Source of the DNA: Alkalispirillum mobile
Lineage (GTDB): Bacteria > Pseudomonadota > Gammaproteobacteria > Nitrococcales > Halorhodospiraceae
Assembly (NCBI RefSeq): GCF_003664325.1
Contig: NZ_RCDA01000001.1
Span: 1,614,866-1,678,865 of the forward strand
Length of the DNA: 64,000 bases
Reading direction: 5' to 3'
This document shows positions 53,533-62,627 of the stretch, one piece after another (within the stretch, counting starts at the first letter, position 1; the number at the start of each line of letters is the position of its first letter). Both the position numbers and the translations under genes were made by a program. The notes beneath the pieces were generated by a model, which was not told the DNA's origin, made no database searches, and worked only from the letters and a program-made list of their open reading frames with translations.

Positions 53533-54706
53533 GGGGCGGCTCGGCTGGCAGCGGTGAAGCCGGTCCCCGCAGGCGTTCCTGCTCCTGCTGCAGGGCGGAT
53601 CTTATTCTGTGTACTCCCTCACCGAACCCGGCATGCTGAAAGCGCTCGTTGGCCTCGATCAGAAAGGCACCTTTCGGGGTGAGCGCCACATCCCACCCGA
53701 TGGTCCGCACCGGCAGGAAGCACAACGCGGCCCGAGACACCAGGGCGCGGACCTCCTCCCACCACGGTAACTGAAAGCCTTTGATGGGCATATCAGTCCC
53801 CGGATGGTGATCGACCCACCGATAGCCGACTCCGTTCGCGTTAAATGCCCAAGCCTGTGACAGAACTCCGCTCCGCAGGTCGGGGCGGGCGGTGACATTG
53901 GCGGTGAAAAGGCCCGTACGGCAATCGCTGATATTGTCCGTCAGGCTGTTACCAACGATGCCGCGAAAGTAGGCGTCGAGGATCTCGGGTTTTCCCTTTG
54001 GGGTGACCCAGCTGAAGACCCGAACCGTGGAGAGGGCGGGTGTCCCCGTCAGGGCCACAATCCGTTGATGTGCCATCAGCCGCTCCTCCAGGATCTGCTC
54101 CTCGTGGCTGTTGGCAAACTCGCAAAGCGCCCGAACCAACTGCTCGACTGGCCGGTCAGCGCAAGCCTCATGTTCCACGCCGAGCAGGCGGATATCGCGC
54201 CCTTGCCGGCCATGCCTTGGCTTGGCCACAAATGAGCCAGGAAGGTGCTGACTCACGAAGGCCTGCCAATGTTGTCTGGTGACTAAGGGATGCCCCAAGG
54301 CATCGCGTGAGCCACACCGGGAAAGTACAGCCAACAACCGGGGCACCGGCAGGCCGTGGCTACTGCAGTACTGGTGAAATAAAAGCTTATCCCGGCACAT
54401 AGCAGCAGCCGGCGTGTTCACAGCGTGTTGTAAGCCGTGCAGGCGTTCCTCGCTGATATGATCGCCGGCGCTGTGAATGCGCTCTTTGGGGTCCAGCAGG
54501 CCACGGCTCAAGGCCTCATTCGGTAGAAACCGGTCCGCGGCATACCAGCGGAGGGCGCGCCACGCGATCACCCACACAGGGACGCCGTAGGCCTGTGCGG
54601 CGTCATGGAACCGCCTCCAAACCTCACGACGTAGGAAATGTCGGCAGATGTGGCCTGCCCGGTAGGGTACGGAGGCCACGCTTAGTAACGGAGACATCAG
54701 GGTCAT
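53522..54706 (-). CDS. Sugar-transfer-associated ATP-grasp protein
   Basis: A 394-residue protein like the ATPgrasp_ST family (PF14397). It has the lead CRDKLLFHQYCSSHGLPVPR, the ATP-binding SFVAKPRHGRQGRDI, the EERLMAHQRIVAL segment and TIGWDVALTPKGAFLIEANE, with the metal-binding Glu and Asn. These proteins are found with glycosyltransferases in capsule clusters and are thought to ligate an amino acid or other carboxylate to a sugar; the reaction is unproven. It is the first gene of a two-gene minus-strand unit with the glycosyltransferase. A GNAT gene starts divergently after about 134 bases. Confidence 0.87.
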   Translation of the reverse strand: MTLMSPLLSVASVPYRAGHICRHFLRREVWRRFHDAAQAYGVPVWVIAWRALRWYAADRFLPNEALSRGLLDPKERIHSAGDHISEERLHGLQHAVNTPAAAMCRDKLLFHQYCSSHGLPVPRLLAVLSRCGSRDALGHPLVTRQHWQAFVSQHLPGSFVAKPRHGRQGRDIRLLGVEHEACADRPVEQLVRALCEFANSHEEQILEERLMAHQRIVALTGTPALSTVRVFSWVTPKGKPEILDAYFRGIVGNSLTDNISDCRTGLFTANVTARPDLRSGVLSQAWAFNANGVGYRWVDHHPGTDMPIKGFQLPWWEEVRALVSRAALCFLPVRTIGWDVALTPKGAFLIEANERFQHAGFGEGVHRIRSALQQEQERLRGPASPLPAEPPHGK

Positions 54707-54840
54707 GCCCTATCCATTCACGCCATTCCCGCTTTTCCATAAAGGTAGCAGGTCCCAGCTATAGGGCAGCGCATGCATGCACTCGCCACCATCCCGTATA
54801 TGCTTTCTAGGGTCGGCGGTGAAAGTGATTTCGGGATGCC

Positions 54841-55413
54841 TTGACTGTGAGCGCACGGAGCCCCAGAGAACTGTTGAAACGCGTCCTCCATACGGCCTTG
54901 GGGGACTACCATTACTGGAAGGTGTTTTACATCGACCTGCCCCAGCCCCCTGTGGACCTGCCTGCGGAGGTCAGCATTCGCCCCATTAAACCGGAGGAGT
55001 TGGAAGACGTGCCAGACCAGGGCATGCGCGAGCGCAAGGTCTTCGGGGGCAATGGTGCCCAGGGATTCGGGCTATTCGTTGATGGGGAGCTGGCGGCGGT
55101 GCAGTGGTATTGGTGGGGTGAGCGCTACCAAGCGGAGCGCAAGGGTCGCAGCTGGGTTCTACCGCCCGACGCGGCTAAGTCGCTGGGCCTCTATACCCGA
55201 CCCGAATTTCGGGGCCGAGGCTATGCCCCCTTGCTCAAACGGCACACCGCGCACCTGATGGCACAACAGGGCTTCACCCGCCTTTACAGCCGCATCTGGC
55301 ATAGCCACAAAAGCTCCATTCAGGTCAGCCGCAAGACCGGCTGGCGGGTCGCCGGCTCATACATTGAGATTTGCCCCTTTTCCCGGCGCATCAAGCTTCG
55401 TTTGCCCTTATGA
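54841..55413 (+). CDS. GNAT-family acetyltransferase
   Basis: A 190-residue GNAT. Motif A is visible as LGLYTRPEFRGRGYAPLLKRH (about residues 115-135), followed by LYSRIWHSHKSSIQVSRKTGW, the N/H-x-x-S-x-x-x-x-x-K-x-G-W helix. The start is uncertain: TTG 54841 follows GGGA by 4 bases, and GTG 54847 follows it by 10; there is no ATG near. It overlaps the ATP-grasp gene by four bases (ATGA), which points to a joint reaction such as acylating an amine that the ligase then joins or has joined. Confidence 0.83.
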   Translation: MTVSARSPRELLKRVLHTALGDYHYWKVFYIDLPQPPVDLPAEVSIRPIKPEELEDVPDQGMRERKVFGGNGAQGFGLFVDGELAAVQWYWWGERYQAERKGRSWVLPPDAAKSLGLYTRPEFRGRGYAPLLKRHTAHLMAQQGFTRLYSRIWHSHKSSIQVSRKTGWRVAGSYIEICPFSRRIKLRLPL

Positions 55414-56501
55414 CGGACGATAATTGCCCGAAAAGGGTGGCACTACTCTCCTGTGGCCCACCCATCGCTTTAAAGGTGCTCTATTGCCTGCATCGGCTGG
55501 GCGCCCGAACAGACCTAGTCGACCTGCGCCGCCCGAGCATGGCCCGCTACTCCCGTTACCGCAGCGGCCACCGCGGCTTGCATCTAGATGACACCTCTCC
55601 AGACGGCCTTGCCCGATTCGGGGAAGCCCTCCAGGCCTATTGCCAGCAACGCGGCATTGAGGCCGTGGTTGGGGGCGACATTCTCGCCGCCGGCATCATT
55701 CACGCGGTCTCGGGCCAGCTGACCAACACCCTCGCATTCCCCGCCAGTCCTCTATCGACCCTGGGCATGCTGGACGATAAATGGCGGTTTCAGACCTTCA
55801 TGGTGAAGCATGACATCCCCTGTCCTCGTGCCATTTGTCTCGAATCCACAGAGGACGTGGATAATATCGAGACGCAAGGGTTGCGCTTCCCGCTGGTCAT
55901 CAAACCTCTTTATGGCGAGTCCAGCCACGGCATCGTCCGGGTTGCCGAACCCGGCGCGATCCATCACCACCTGGCCAGTGGTGGGCGCCACGCTCGGTTC
56001 CCGTTGCTGGCGCAAGAATACGCCCCTGGGTTCGATGCGGACCTGAGCGTGCTAGCGAAGGACGGCGAAGTCCTCTGCCACGTGTTGCAATCACGGCGCA
56101 GTGACTGCTCGCTGGCCTTTTTCGAGGACGAGAGCGTGCTGGAGATCGGCCGTCAGATCGTTCGCGCCGCAAATTACACCGGCGTGGCCAATATCGACGT
56201 GCGGATCGATGAGCACACGGGCGAGGTGCGCGTGCTGGAGTGCAACCCGCGCTTTTGGTACACCCTGCAGGCCTCCCTGTGGGCGGGACTGAATTTCGTG
56301 GAGGCCGGCTTCGCCGTTGCCCGGGGCGAGCCGGTGAACCACCCGGCACCAACCACTGGGGCCTACCACCTGCATAGCTGCCTGCTGAAGCGGCTGCTTT
56401 GGCGCCCCGGGCAGTGGCGCCACATCGCCCCCTACAACCTGCGCGGGTTGCTGCAGGCCGCCACCGATCCGCTCCCCTTCATCATGCAGCGGTTTGGCTG
56501 A
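55410..56501 (+). CDS. ATP-grasp carboxylate-amine ligase-like protein
   Basis: A 363-residue carbamoyl-phosphate-synthase-type ATP-grasp protein. The N-terminal pre-ATP-grasp part starts MTDDNCPKRVALLSCG; LDDKWRFQTFMVKHDIPCPR begins the ATP-grasp part; LVIKPLYGESSHGIV holds the ATP lysine and loop; ANIDVRIDEHTGEVRVLECNPRF is the metal site, with Glu and Asn intact. It forms an amide or similar bond between a carboxylate and an amine using ATP. The ATGA overlap with the GNAT gene implies coupling. The C-terminal 60 residues are basic and may associate with membrane. Substrate unknown. Confidence 0.88.
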   Translation: MTDDNCPKRVALLSCGPPIALKVLYCLHRLGARTDLVDLRRPSMARYSRYRSGHRGLHLDDTSPDGLARFGEALQAYCQQRGIEAVVGGDILAAGIIHAVSGQLTNTLAFPASPLSTLGMLDDKWRFQTFMVKHDIPCPRAICLESTEDVDNIETQGLRFPLVIKPLYGESSHGIVRVAEPGAIHHHLASGGRHARFPLLAQEYAPGFDADLSVLAKDGEVLCHVLQSRRSDCSLAFFEDESVLEIGRQIVRAANYTGVANIDVRIDEHTGEVRVLECNPRFWYTLQASLWAGLNFVEAGFAVARGEPVNHPAPTTGAYHLHSCLLKRLLWRPGQWRHIAPYNLRGLLQAATDPLPFIMQRFG

Positions 56502-56551
56502 CAGCTGACACACCCGTTGTTTGCTTCATACGCGTCCCCCGACTGGAGGTG

Positions 56552-57475
56552 TTACTGCCGCCTGATCAAACGCTTGATGCGCTGTTTTACGCCCAGCCGC
56601 TCCAGTACACCCGCCGCCAGCCCAGAGACCCCATCCAGAGCGGCGTGCGACAGGCCCAAGGCCAAAGGACGCGGCCGACGACGAATGAAGTAGAGATCAG
56701 CACAGTACTTGTGTGCCGAGCCAAAGTGCGCCTTATGCGAACTATCCCCAGCACAGAAGTCGAATACCTGGAATCTGCCCTCCGCAAATAGCGACTCCAG
56801 CACCAACCACTGCAGCACCGTACCCGGGGACAGGTGGGCAACGTCGGGCCGATACCCGAGAAAGCTGTAAAACAGCACCCCATCGCGGGCGGGGCAATAC
56901 AGATAGGCCACCGGCTCATCATCAAGGAATAGGAGATAGGCCCGCAGTCGGTCCTGTTCAGCCCGCTGGCGACTCAAGTCCAGAAACGCCTCACTATTCG
57001 GCAGACCAGCATCAAGCAGGCGTTCCTGGTAGGTCTGCCGGGACACCTCCCGTGCCAGGCGATGGAAGGTATCGATCTCTTCCGCTGAACGGTAACAGCG
57101 CCATTCCAGCTCACCACCAGAGACCTTGGCGAATTTACGCACCTTACGACGCAGGGTTTGCCGCGTCTTGCCGGAGAACTGCTGCTGGTAGGCCTCCCAG
57201 CCCATGGTCAGGTCGATGTAGTGGCGCAGGTACTGCTTGGGCACATAGCGCAGATAGCCGTCGGTCAACGCCAGGCGGGGCAGGGGGGTATCCACCGGGC
57301 AGGAGCGGACCAGATGGCCATCGCCGTCGACCTGGTCCGGCGGGGGGATGCGCGGTGCATGGTTTTGCAGAAAGTGGGTCTTATCCACGGACATGCGCAG
57401 GTTAGCCCCGCCCAGGGTAAGCTCGCCCAACCGCATCGGCAGATAGACCCTCTCCAGTGCCACGGTTGCTGTCAT
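56552..57475 (-). CDS. FemAB/GNAT-like transferase (BcsL/CelD type)
   Basis: A 307-residue protein of the Acetyltransf_6/FemAB-like group. MGWEAYQQQFSGKTRQTLRRK (about residues 94-114) is the familiar SxKxRxxLRR block of this group. YLYCPARDGVLFYSFLGYRPD, LSPGTVLQWLVLESLF and FDFCAGDSSHKAHFG follow, the last being the FDFGxGxxxYK-like ending. It probably transfers an acyl or aminoacyl group to an amino sugar. The start at 57475 forms an ATGA overlap with the upstream deacetylase stop; a longer start at 57502 is also open. Free amines made by the deacetylase are a plausible acceptor. Confidence 0.86.
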   Translation of the reverse strand: MTATVALERVYLPMRLGELTLGGANLRMSVDKTHFLQNHAPRIPPPDQVDGDGHLVRSCPVDTPLPRLALTDGYLRYVPKQYLRHYIDLTMGWEAYQQQFSGKTRQTLRRKVRKFAKVSGGELEWRCYRSAEEIDTFHRLAREVSRQTYQERLLDAGLPNSEAFLDLSRQRAEQDRLRAYLLFLDDEPVAYLYCPARDGVLFYSFLGYRPDVAHLSPGTVLQWLVLESLFAEGRFQVFDFCAGDSSHKAHFGSAHKYCADLYFIRRRPRPLALGLSHAALDGVSGLAAGVLERLGVKQRIKRLIRRQ

Positions 57476-58467
57476 CGCCGCAAGATCCGCTGATTGGTCC
57501 AATTGGAGAACATGCGGGCCAGGGCATGCACGGGCGGCACGCTGAGTGGCCTTTCCGGGCCGGGATGGGCCTGGGTCGACACCTCGCCGGTACAGGCGGG
57601 CTCCAACCCTGGTTCTGCTTGGATGAATCGGCAGAGGCGTTCCAGCCGCTGACGATTGACCCGGTCGATGTAGAGCTCCTGGTACCCGGAATCCTGGATT
57701 TTCACGAACTCAAACGGGTGGGTGAGCACCACCACGTCACTCAGCTCCTGATCTCGAGCCTGTGTCAGCAACTGGCGCATCTCCGACCACGAGCTACCGG
57801 TGATGGTGAGGGTTTTGTAGTGGGTGCGCCCACGCCAGCGAAAATCGCTGTAGGTGGTCACCGGAAACTCCAGCACGCCGTCGATATCGTGGCAGCCTGC
57901 CAGTAGCTGCAGCTCCGGCTCCGCCGGCCGGTAGACTGCCAACCCGATGTTGGAGGCCAGCCGCAGGCCCGTCCGGCGCATGGCCTGGTAGACGTTGATG
58001 CCCACCTTCAGCCCTCCGGTCCGTAGTACCGTCGGCGCTGGTAGGCCCCAGCGGCGGAAGGTCTCCCGGCCCCGCTCGATGAGCGCTACCACCTCATCCA
58101 CGCTGCGCCGGGTGATGTCATCGCTGGGCGGGTCGTGCGCCATCCGCCCCACCCAGTCCTCGTGCTCGAAATAGGTCCAGCAGGGGTGTAGGTGCAGCTG
58201 GACATCGTGACCGCGCCCGGCGATCTCGCGGGCGATGGCGCCCATGGGCTCATCACCGAAGTAGCAGGTATTCAGGGTTTCGACGTAGAAGGTCCCGCGT
58301 ATGCCGTATGACTCCAGGGTATCGAGCAGGTAGCCCAGCCCCTCGGAGCGCTCGCCGATGCAACAGTACACGGATGGCGGCCCGATGGGGCGGCGTGTGG
58401 CGGGGTCATAGAACGCCCCGGCGATGTTGAACTCGGTATCGACCGTGATATGTACCCGGGTGGGCAT
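57472..58467 (-). CDS. Polysaccharide deacetylase-like protein
   Basis: A 331-residue NodB-fold protein with a variant site: it starts MPTRVHITVDTEFNIAGAF, where VDTE takes the place of TFDDG. GIRGTFYVETLNTCYFGDEP, GHDVQLHLHPCWTYF (metal histidines) and DVVVLTHPFEFVK follow. This arrangement is known from WalW-like proteins of polysaccharide loci. GAGGAG lies 7 bases before ATG 58467, which fixes the start. No signal peptide. First gene of a two-gene operon with the FemAB-like transferase; divergent from the pyrophosphatase gene, 85 bases apart. Confidence 0.87.
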   Translation of the reverse strand: MPTRVHITVDTEFNIAGAFYDPATRRPIGPPSVYCCIGERSEGLGYLLDTLESYGIRGTFYVETLNTCYFGDEPMGAIAREIAGRGHDVQLHLHPCWTYFEHEDWVGRMAHDPPSDDITRRSVDEVVALIERGRETFRRWGLPAPTVLRTGGLKVGINVYQAMRRTGLRLASNIGLAVYRPAEPELQLLAGCHDIDGVLEFPVTTYSDFRWRGRTHYKTLTITGSSWSEMRQLLTQARDQELSDVVVLTHPFEFVKIQDSGYQELYIDRVNRQRLERLCRFIQAEPGLEPACTGEVSTQAHPGPERPLSVPPVHALARMFSNWTNQRILRR

Positions 58468-58552
58468 GCAATACTCCTCAAGAAACGGGCACCTCCGACA
58501 CATGCAGAGTAGCCCATCAGGCCATGGACATCGCGGCAACGGAACAGGGCTT

Positions 58553-59053
58553 ATGCGCGCCACCACCCCAAGTCTCGTCACCGACCAACCACCCCCACAG
58601 GTGCGGGTGCGTATCGAGGTGCCCCGCTGGAGCTTCCTCAAGCGGGGCAGTAACGGCGAGATCGATTTCGTCTCACCTTTACCCTGCCCCTTCAATTACG
58701 GCAGCGTGCCGGACTACGTGGGGCTCGAGGGCGACCTGCTGGACGCGGTGGTGCTCGGCCCCCGCTTACCCTTAGGCAGCGAACTCACGGTCTACGCCTA
58801 CGCCGCCATTGTGCTGACCGACCGCGGTATGACCGATGACAAGCTGATCTGTGCCTCTCAGTGCCCAGGACAGGCAGAGCTGCGCCAGGTGCATCGGTTT
58901 TTCCGCTTCTACGCCCGCTGCAAGGCGCTGCTGAACCTCTACCGCGGCCGGCCGGGTCGCAATGCCTGCGATGGCTGGGACAGCGCAGCCGCGGCGATTG
59001 CGCGTGCCCGGCCCCGGGGCCCCGATTGGCACTTCCCCTCCGTCCCGTTCTGA
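58553..59053 (+). CDS. Inorganic pyrophosphatase-family protein
   Basis: A 166-residue protein of the soluble family I pyrophosphatases. FVSPLPCPFNYGSVPDYVGLEGDLLDAVVLG covers the active-site strand in two blocks: PFNYGSVPDY and EGDLLDAVV, where the first Asp of the usual DxDPxD signature is Glu. DDKLICA follows. It would hydrolyse pyrophosphate released by nucleotide-sugar synthesis and by the many adenylating enzymes of this locus. The substituted signature residue means reduced or altered activity is possible. The C-terminal part (FARCKALLNLYRG-like segment, WDSAAAAIARA) is a helix. Single gene between two minus-strand units. Confidence 0.8.
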   Translation: MRATTPSLVTDQPPPQVRVRIEVPRWSFLKRGSNGEIDFVSPLPCPFNYGSVPDYVGLEGDLLDAVVLGPRLPLGSELTVYAYAAIVLTDRGMTDDKLICASQCPGQAELRQVHRFFRFYARCKALLNLYRGRPGRNACDGWDSAAAAIARARPRGPDWHFPSVPF

Positions 59054-59066
59054 GCCTGCCAGCGCA

Positions 59067-60017
59067 CTAGGGCCGTCCGGCCAGGTTACGCGCAAGCCGC
59101 AGCCCAAACCGGGTCGGGGTGTCGTCCCACGGCGTGAAGCGGGGCAGCTGATAGGGGTCCGCCGAGGGGTCGGCAGCCCCGACCGCCGTCGATACCGCCG
59201 CCTCGTAGCCGCATTCGCGCACCATGGCCACGTGCTCCGCCGCATAGTCCTTACCGGGTCGGCCGTTGGGATAGGCGAACAGACGGACCGGGCGACCCAG
59301 CAGCTTTTCCAGTGCCTCGCGGCCACCCCCGATTTCCCGCCGCGCCTCATCTGGCGCCTGCCGGGCCAGGATAGGGTGGCTGACCGTGTGTCCACCGATC
59401 TCCATGCCGGCGTCCGCCAGTTGCCGGACCTGGTCATCCCGCATCATCAGATCCTCCGGCAGCTGAATGCCCAGCCGCGCTGGCAGCGCCTCCACCTCGC
59501 GGTTGCGCGCCGCCGGCTCCCGGTACTTGAACTGCCCGATCAGCGCCTTGCACAGAGCCACACGGTCGCTGTCGGTGGCAACGGCCCGCCGCCCCAGCCC
59601 CTCCGGCGTCAGGTCCACCTCCCCTGCCGGCAGTCGGCGCACGGTCTCGATCAGGGTGTCGTTGAACATCCGGCCACCGTTCAGGTAACCGACGGCAATA
59701 AAGAAGGTCGCCGGGACCCCCACCGACTGCAGGATGGGCAGCGCCACCTCGGCGTTGTCCGCGTAACCGTCATCGAAGGTCACGCAGGCGGCCCGCGGCG
59801 GCAGGGTGCCTTCGCGTAGGCGTTGCACGGCCTCGGGCAGGGGCAGGGGGTTGAAGTGCCGGGCGAGCAGTTCCATCTGCCAGCGAAAGCGGGCCGCGTC
59901 CGGGTCACCGGAGAGCAGGGGGTCCGGCTCCGGCAGCACCCGGTGGTAAATCAGAATCGACAGCCGCCCTCGGCGGCCGCCGGGCGACAACAGGGTAAGC
60001 AACGAGCGCAGCAGCAT
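59067..60017 (-). CDS. Polysaccharide deacetylase
   Basis: A 316-residue CE4 protein: SILIYHRVLPE, ACVTFDDGYADNAEVALPIL (TFDDG at 80-84), MEIGGHTVSHPILA with the metal histidines, and LFAYPNGRPGKDY. All catalytic parts are present. The N-terminal LLRSLLTLLSP is weakly hydrophobic and not a convincing signal peptide. It lies 12 bases after the UDP-GlcNAc 2-epimerase gene on the same strand, so it may deacetylate a HexNAc-containing precursor or polymer. It is convergent with the pyrophosphatase gene, 13 bases apart. Confidence 0.92.
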   Translation of the reverse strand: MLLRSLLTLLSPGGRRGRLSILIYHRVLPEPDPLLSGDPDAARFRWQMELLARHFNPLPLPEAVQRLREGTLPPRAACVTFDDGYADNAEVALPILQSVGVPATFFIAVGYLNGGRMFNDTLIETVRRLPAGEVDLTPEGLGRRAVATDSDRVALCKALIGQFKYREPAARNREVEALPARLGIQLPEDLMMRDDQVRQLADAGMEIGGHTVSHPILARQAPDEARREIGGGREALEKLLGRPVRLFAYPNGRPGKDYAAEHVAMVRECGYEAAVSTAVGAADPSADPYQLPRFTPWDDTPTRFGLRLARNLAGRP

Positions 60018-60029
60018 GACCGGGCCGAT

Positions 60030-61181
60030 TCAACCGGCAGTGGCCGGACGGCGCTGGTCCAGCCAGCCCGCCAGCACGTCGACAATACGCTCGGCCGCAC
60101 GTCCGTCCCAGTGCTCCGGCACCCGGCCCCGGCGATCATCCCCGGCCAGCACGGCGTTGAAGGCCGCGACAATCCGCTCCGGGTCATTGCCCACCAGCAC
60201 GTTGGTGCCCTCGTCCAGGGTGATGGGCCGCTCCGTGTTGTCGCGCAGGGTGATGCAGGGCACCCCCAGGGCGGTGGTTTCCTCCTGCATGCCGCCGGAG
60301 TCGGTAAGCACCAGGCGGGCGTCACGCATCAGCCCCAGCATCTCCAGGTAGCCCGCCGGCGGCAGCACGGCAATGCGCCCGGACTGCAACCGTTTCCACA
60401 GGCCAAACCCCTCTAGCCGGGCCCGCGTCCGCGGGTGCACCGGGAAGACCAGGGGCAGGTCCCGAGAGAGACTCACCAGGGTATCCACCAGCCGCCCCAG
60501 CACCCCCTCGTCGTCCACGTTGGAGGGTCGGTGCAGGGTCAGGGCACCATACCCGCCGGCCGCCTCGAAGGGCGCCAGGTCCACCCCGGCCGCCCGCAGG
60601 CTCTCCCGCCAAGGCACGGCGCGTTCGCGGTTGTGCAGCAGGGTGTCGATCATGACATTGCCGACGAAGTGCACCCGGCCGGTATCCACCCCCTCGCGGG
60701 CCAGGTTGGCCTCGGCGTGGCGCTCGGTGGTGAACAGCAGATCGGAGATCTGGTCGGTAAGCACCCGGTTGATCTCCTCGGGCATGCCCCGGTCGTAGCT
60801 ACGCAGCCCGGCCTCCACATGGATCACGCCCACCCCCTTTTTCGACGCCACCAGGGCGCAGGCGATGGTGGAGTTGACGTCGCCGACCACCAGCACCGCC
60901 CGCGGCTGCAGGTCGTCCACCACCGGCTCGAAGCGGCGCATGACCTCTGCAGTCTGCACCGCGTGGCTACCGGACCCCACCTCCAGGTTGATGTCCGGCC
61001 GCGGGATGCCCAGATCGGCGAAAAACCGGTCGTTCATGTCCGAATCGTAGTGCTGACCGGTGTGGACCAGGCGCGCACGGAGCCCCCGCGCCGACAACGC
61101 GCGCATGATGGGGGCGATCTTCATGAAGTTGGGGCGGGCGCCCACGATGCACAGGATGTCGCACGGGTGTTGCTCTGACAT
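60030..61181 (-). CDS. wecB: UDP-N-acetylglucosamine 2-epimerase (non-hydrolysing)
   Basis: A 383-residue protein with the WecB pattern: ILCIVGARPNFMKIAPIM at the N-terminus, VVGDVNSTIACALVASK, HVEAGLRSYDRGMPEEINR (catalytic acids), LTLHRPSNVDDE, and LTDSGGMQEETTALGVPC near the C-terminus. It converts UDP-GlcNAc to UDP-ManNAc. The start at 61181 has GAGG 7 bases upstream; the longer open frame to 61322 lacks support. It is divergent from the UDP-HexNAc dehydrogenase gene (141 bases between). Together the two could supply UDP-ManNAcA, or the dehydrogenase may act on UDP-GlcNAc directly. Confidence 0.94.
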   Translation of the reverse strand: MSEQHPCDILCIVGARPNFMKIAPIMRALSARGLRARLVHTGQHYDSDMNDRFFADLGIPRPDINLEVGSGSHAVQTAEVMRRFEPVVDDLQPRAVLVVGDVNSTIACALVASKKGVGVIHVEAGLRSYDRGMPEEINRVLTDQISDLLFTTERHAEANLAREGVDTGRVHFVGNVMIDTLLHNRERAVPWRESLRAAGVDLAPFEAAGGYGALTLHRPSNVDDEGVLGRLVDTLVSLSRDLPLVFPVHPRTRARLEGFGLWKRLQSGRIAVLPPAGYLEMLGLMRDARLVLTDSGGMQEETTALGVPCITLRDNTERPITLDEGTNVLVGNDPERIVAAFNAVLAGDDRRGRVPEHWDGRAAERIVDVLAGWLDQRRPATAG

Positions 61182-61322
61182 AGATGGCCTCAAGTTCCTC
61201 GTCTTCCTGACACGAACAGGGAAGGTATAGCCTAGAATCCCCGTAACGGGTCCGGATGATCCGCGGTTTCCTGATGCCATCCGGACATTTGCCGCCTGAA
61301 TCGGGCAACTGAAGGGACACAC

Positions 61323-62612
61323 ATGACAGCACTACCCACACTGGATTCCGCCCGCGTCGCGGTGATCGGCCTGGGCTACGTCGGCCTGCCGCTGGCGGTG
61401 GAGTTTGGCAAGGCCTGGCCCACCCTCGGCTTTGATATCGACCCGCGGCGGGTGCGCGAGCTGCGCGACGGCCACGACCGCACCCGCGAGGTGGAGCCCG
61501 AGGAGCTGGCCGCCGCCGACAGGCTCGGTTACACCGACGACCTCCAGGCCCTGCGCGACTGCAACGTCTTCGTCGTCACGGTGCCCACCCCCATCGACGC
61601 CCACCGTCGCCCCGACATGCGGCCGCTGATCTCCGCCAGCCGCACGGTGGGCCAGGTGCTCAAGCCCGGCGATGTGGTGATCTACGAGTCCACGGTCTAC
61701 CCCGGCGCCACCGAAGAGGACTGCGTGCCCTTGCTGGAGGCAGAGTCCGGCCTGGTCCACAACCGGGACTTCTTCACCGGCTACAGCCCGGAGCGTATCA
61801 ACCCGGGCGACAAGGCTCACCGGGTCACTTCCATCGTCAAGGTCACCTCCGGCTCCACTTCCGAGGCGGCGGACTTTGTCGACGCCCTTTACGCCCGCAT
61901 CATCACCGCCGGCACCCACCGCGCCGAGAGCATCCGCGTGGCCGAGGCGGCCAAGGTGATCGAAAACACCCAGCGGGACGTGAACATCGCACTGATCAAC
62001 GAGCTGGCGCTGCTCTTCGAGAAGCTGGGCCTGGACACCGAGGCGGTACTGCAGGCCGCCGGCACCAAGTGGAACTTCCTGCCCTTCCGCCCGGGGCTGG
62101 TGGGCGGCCACTGCATCGGCGTGGACCCCTACTACCTGACCCACAAGGCCCAGGCGGTAGGCCACCACCCGGAGATGATCCTGGCCGGGCGCAGGGTCAA
62201 CGACGGCATGGGCGCGCACATCGCCGACGCCACGGTGCGGGCGATGGTGCGCAAGGGCATCAACCCGGTGGGGGCCCGGGTGCTGCTGATGGGGCTGACG
62301 TTCAAGGAGAACTGCCCGGACCTGCGCAACACCCGGGTGACCGATATCCACGCCACGCTGGCCGACTACAACACCGAAGTCACCGTCTACGACCCCTGGG
62401 TGGACCCGGCGGAGGCGGAGGAGGAGTACGGCATCACCCCCCTCACCCGGCCACCGGCGGCGGGCAGCTGCGACGCCATCATCGTCGCCGTGCCCCACCG
62501 GGAATTCATCGAGATGGGCATCGAGGCGGTGCGCGCCCTGGGCAAGCCCCACGCGGTGGTCTATGACGTCAAGTCGGTGTTCCCGCGTGGCACCACCGAC
62601 CTGCGCCTGTAG
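61323..62612 (+). CDS. UDP-N-acetylhexosamine 6-dehydrogenase (TviB/VipA or WecC-like)
   Basis: A 429-residue nucleotide-sugar dehydrogenase. [19 protein letters not shown] (about residues 12-30) binds [18 protein letters not shown] and [15 protein letters not shown] follow; [20 protein letters not shown] is the central helix with the catalytic Lys; [12 protein letters not shown] holds the nucleophile Cys264; [11 protein letters not shown] closes the site. It oxidises C6 of a UDP-HexNAc to the uronate in two NAD-dependent steps. Closest in style to TviB (UDP-GlcNAc or UDP-GalNAc), but WecC activity on UDP-ManNAc is possible given the neighbour. The uronate carboxyl is a natural target for the amidotransferases of this locus. 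Confidence 0.93.
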   Translation: MTALPTLDSARVAVIGLGYVGLPLAVEFGKAWPTLGFDIDPRRVRELRDGHDRTREVEPEELAAADRLGYTDDLQALRDCNVFVVTVPTPIDAHRRPDMRPLISASRTVGQVLKPGDVVIYESTVYPGATEEDCVPLLEAESGLVHNRDFFTGYSPERINPGDKAHRVTSIVKVTSGSTSEAADFVDALYARIITAGTHRAESIRVAEAAKVIENTQRDVNIALINELALLFEKLGLDTEAVLQAAGTKWNFLPFRPGLVGGHCIGVDPYYLTHKAQAVGHHPEMILAGRRVNDGMGAHIADATVRAMVRKGINPVGARVLLMGLTFKENCPDLRNTRVTDIHATLADYNTEVTVYDPWVDPAEAEEEYGITPLTRPPAAGSCDAIIVAVPHREFIEMGIEAVRALGKPHAVVYDVKSVFPRGTTDLRL

Positions 62613-62627
62613 CGGCCGGGCAACCGG

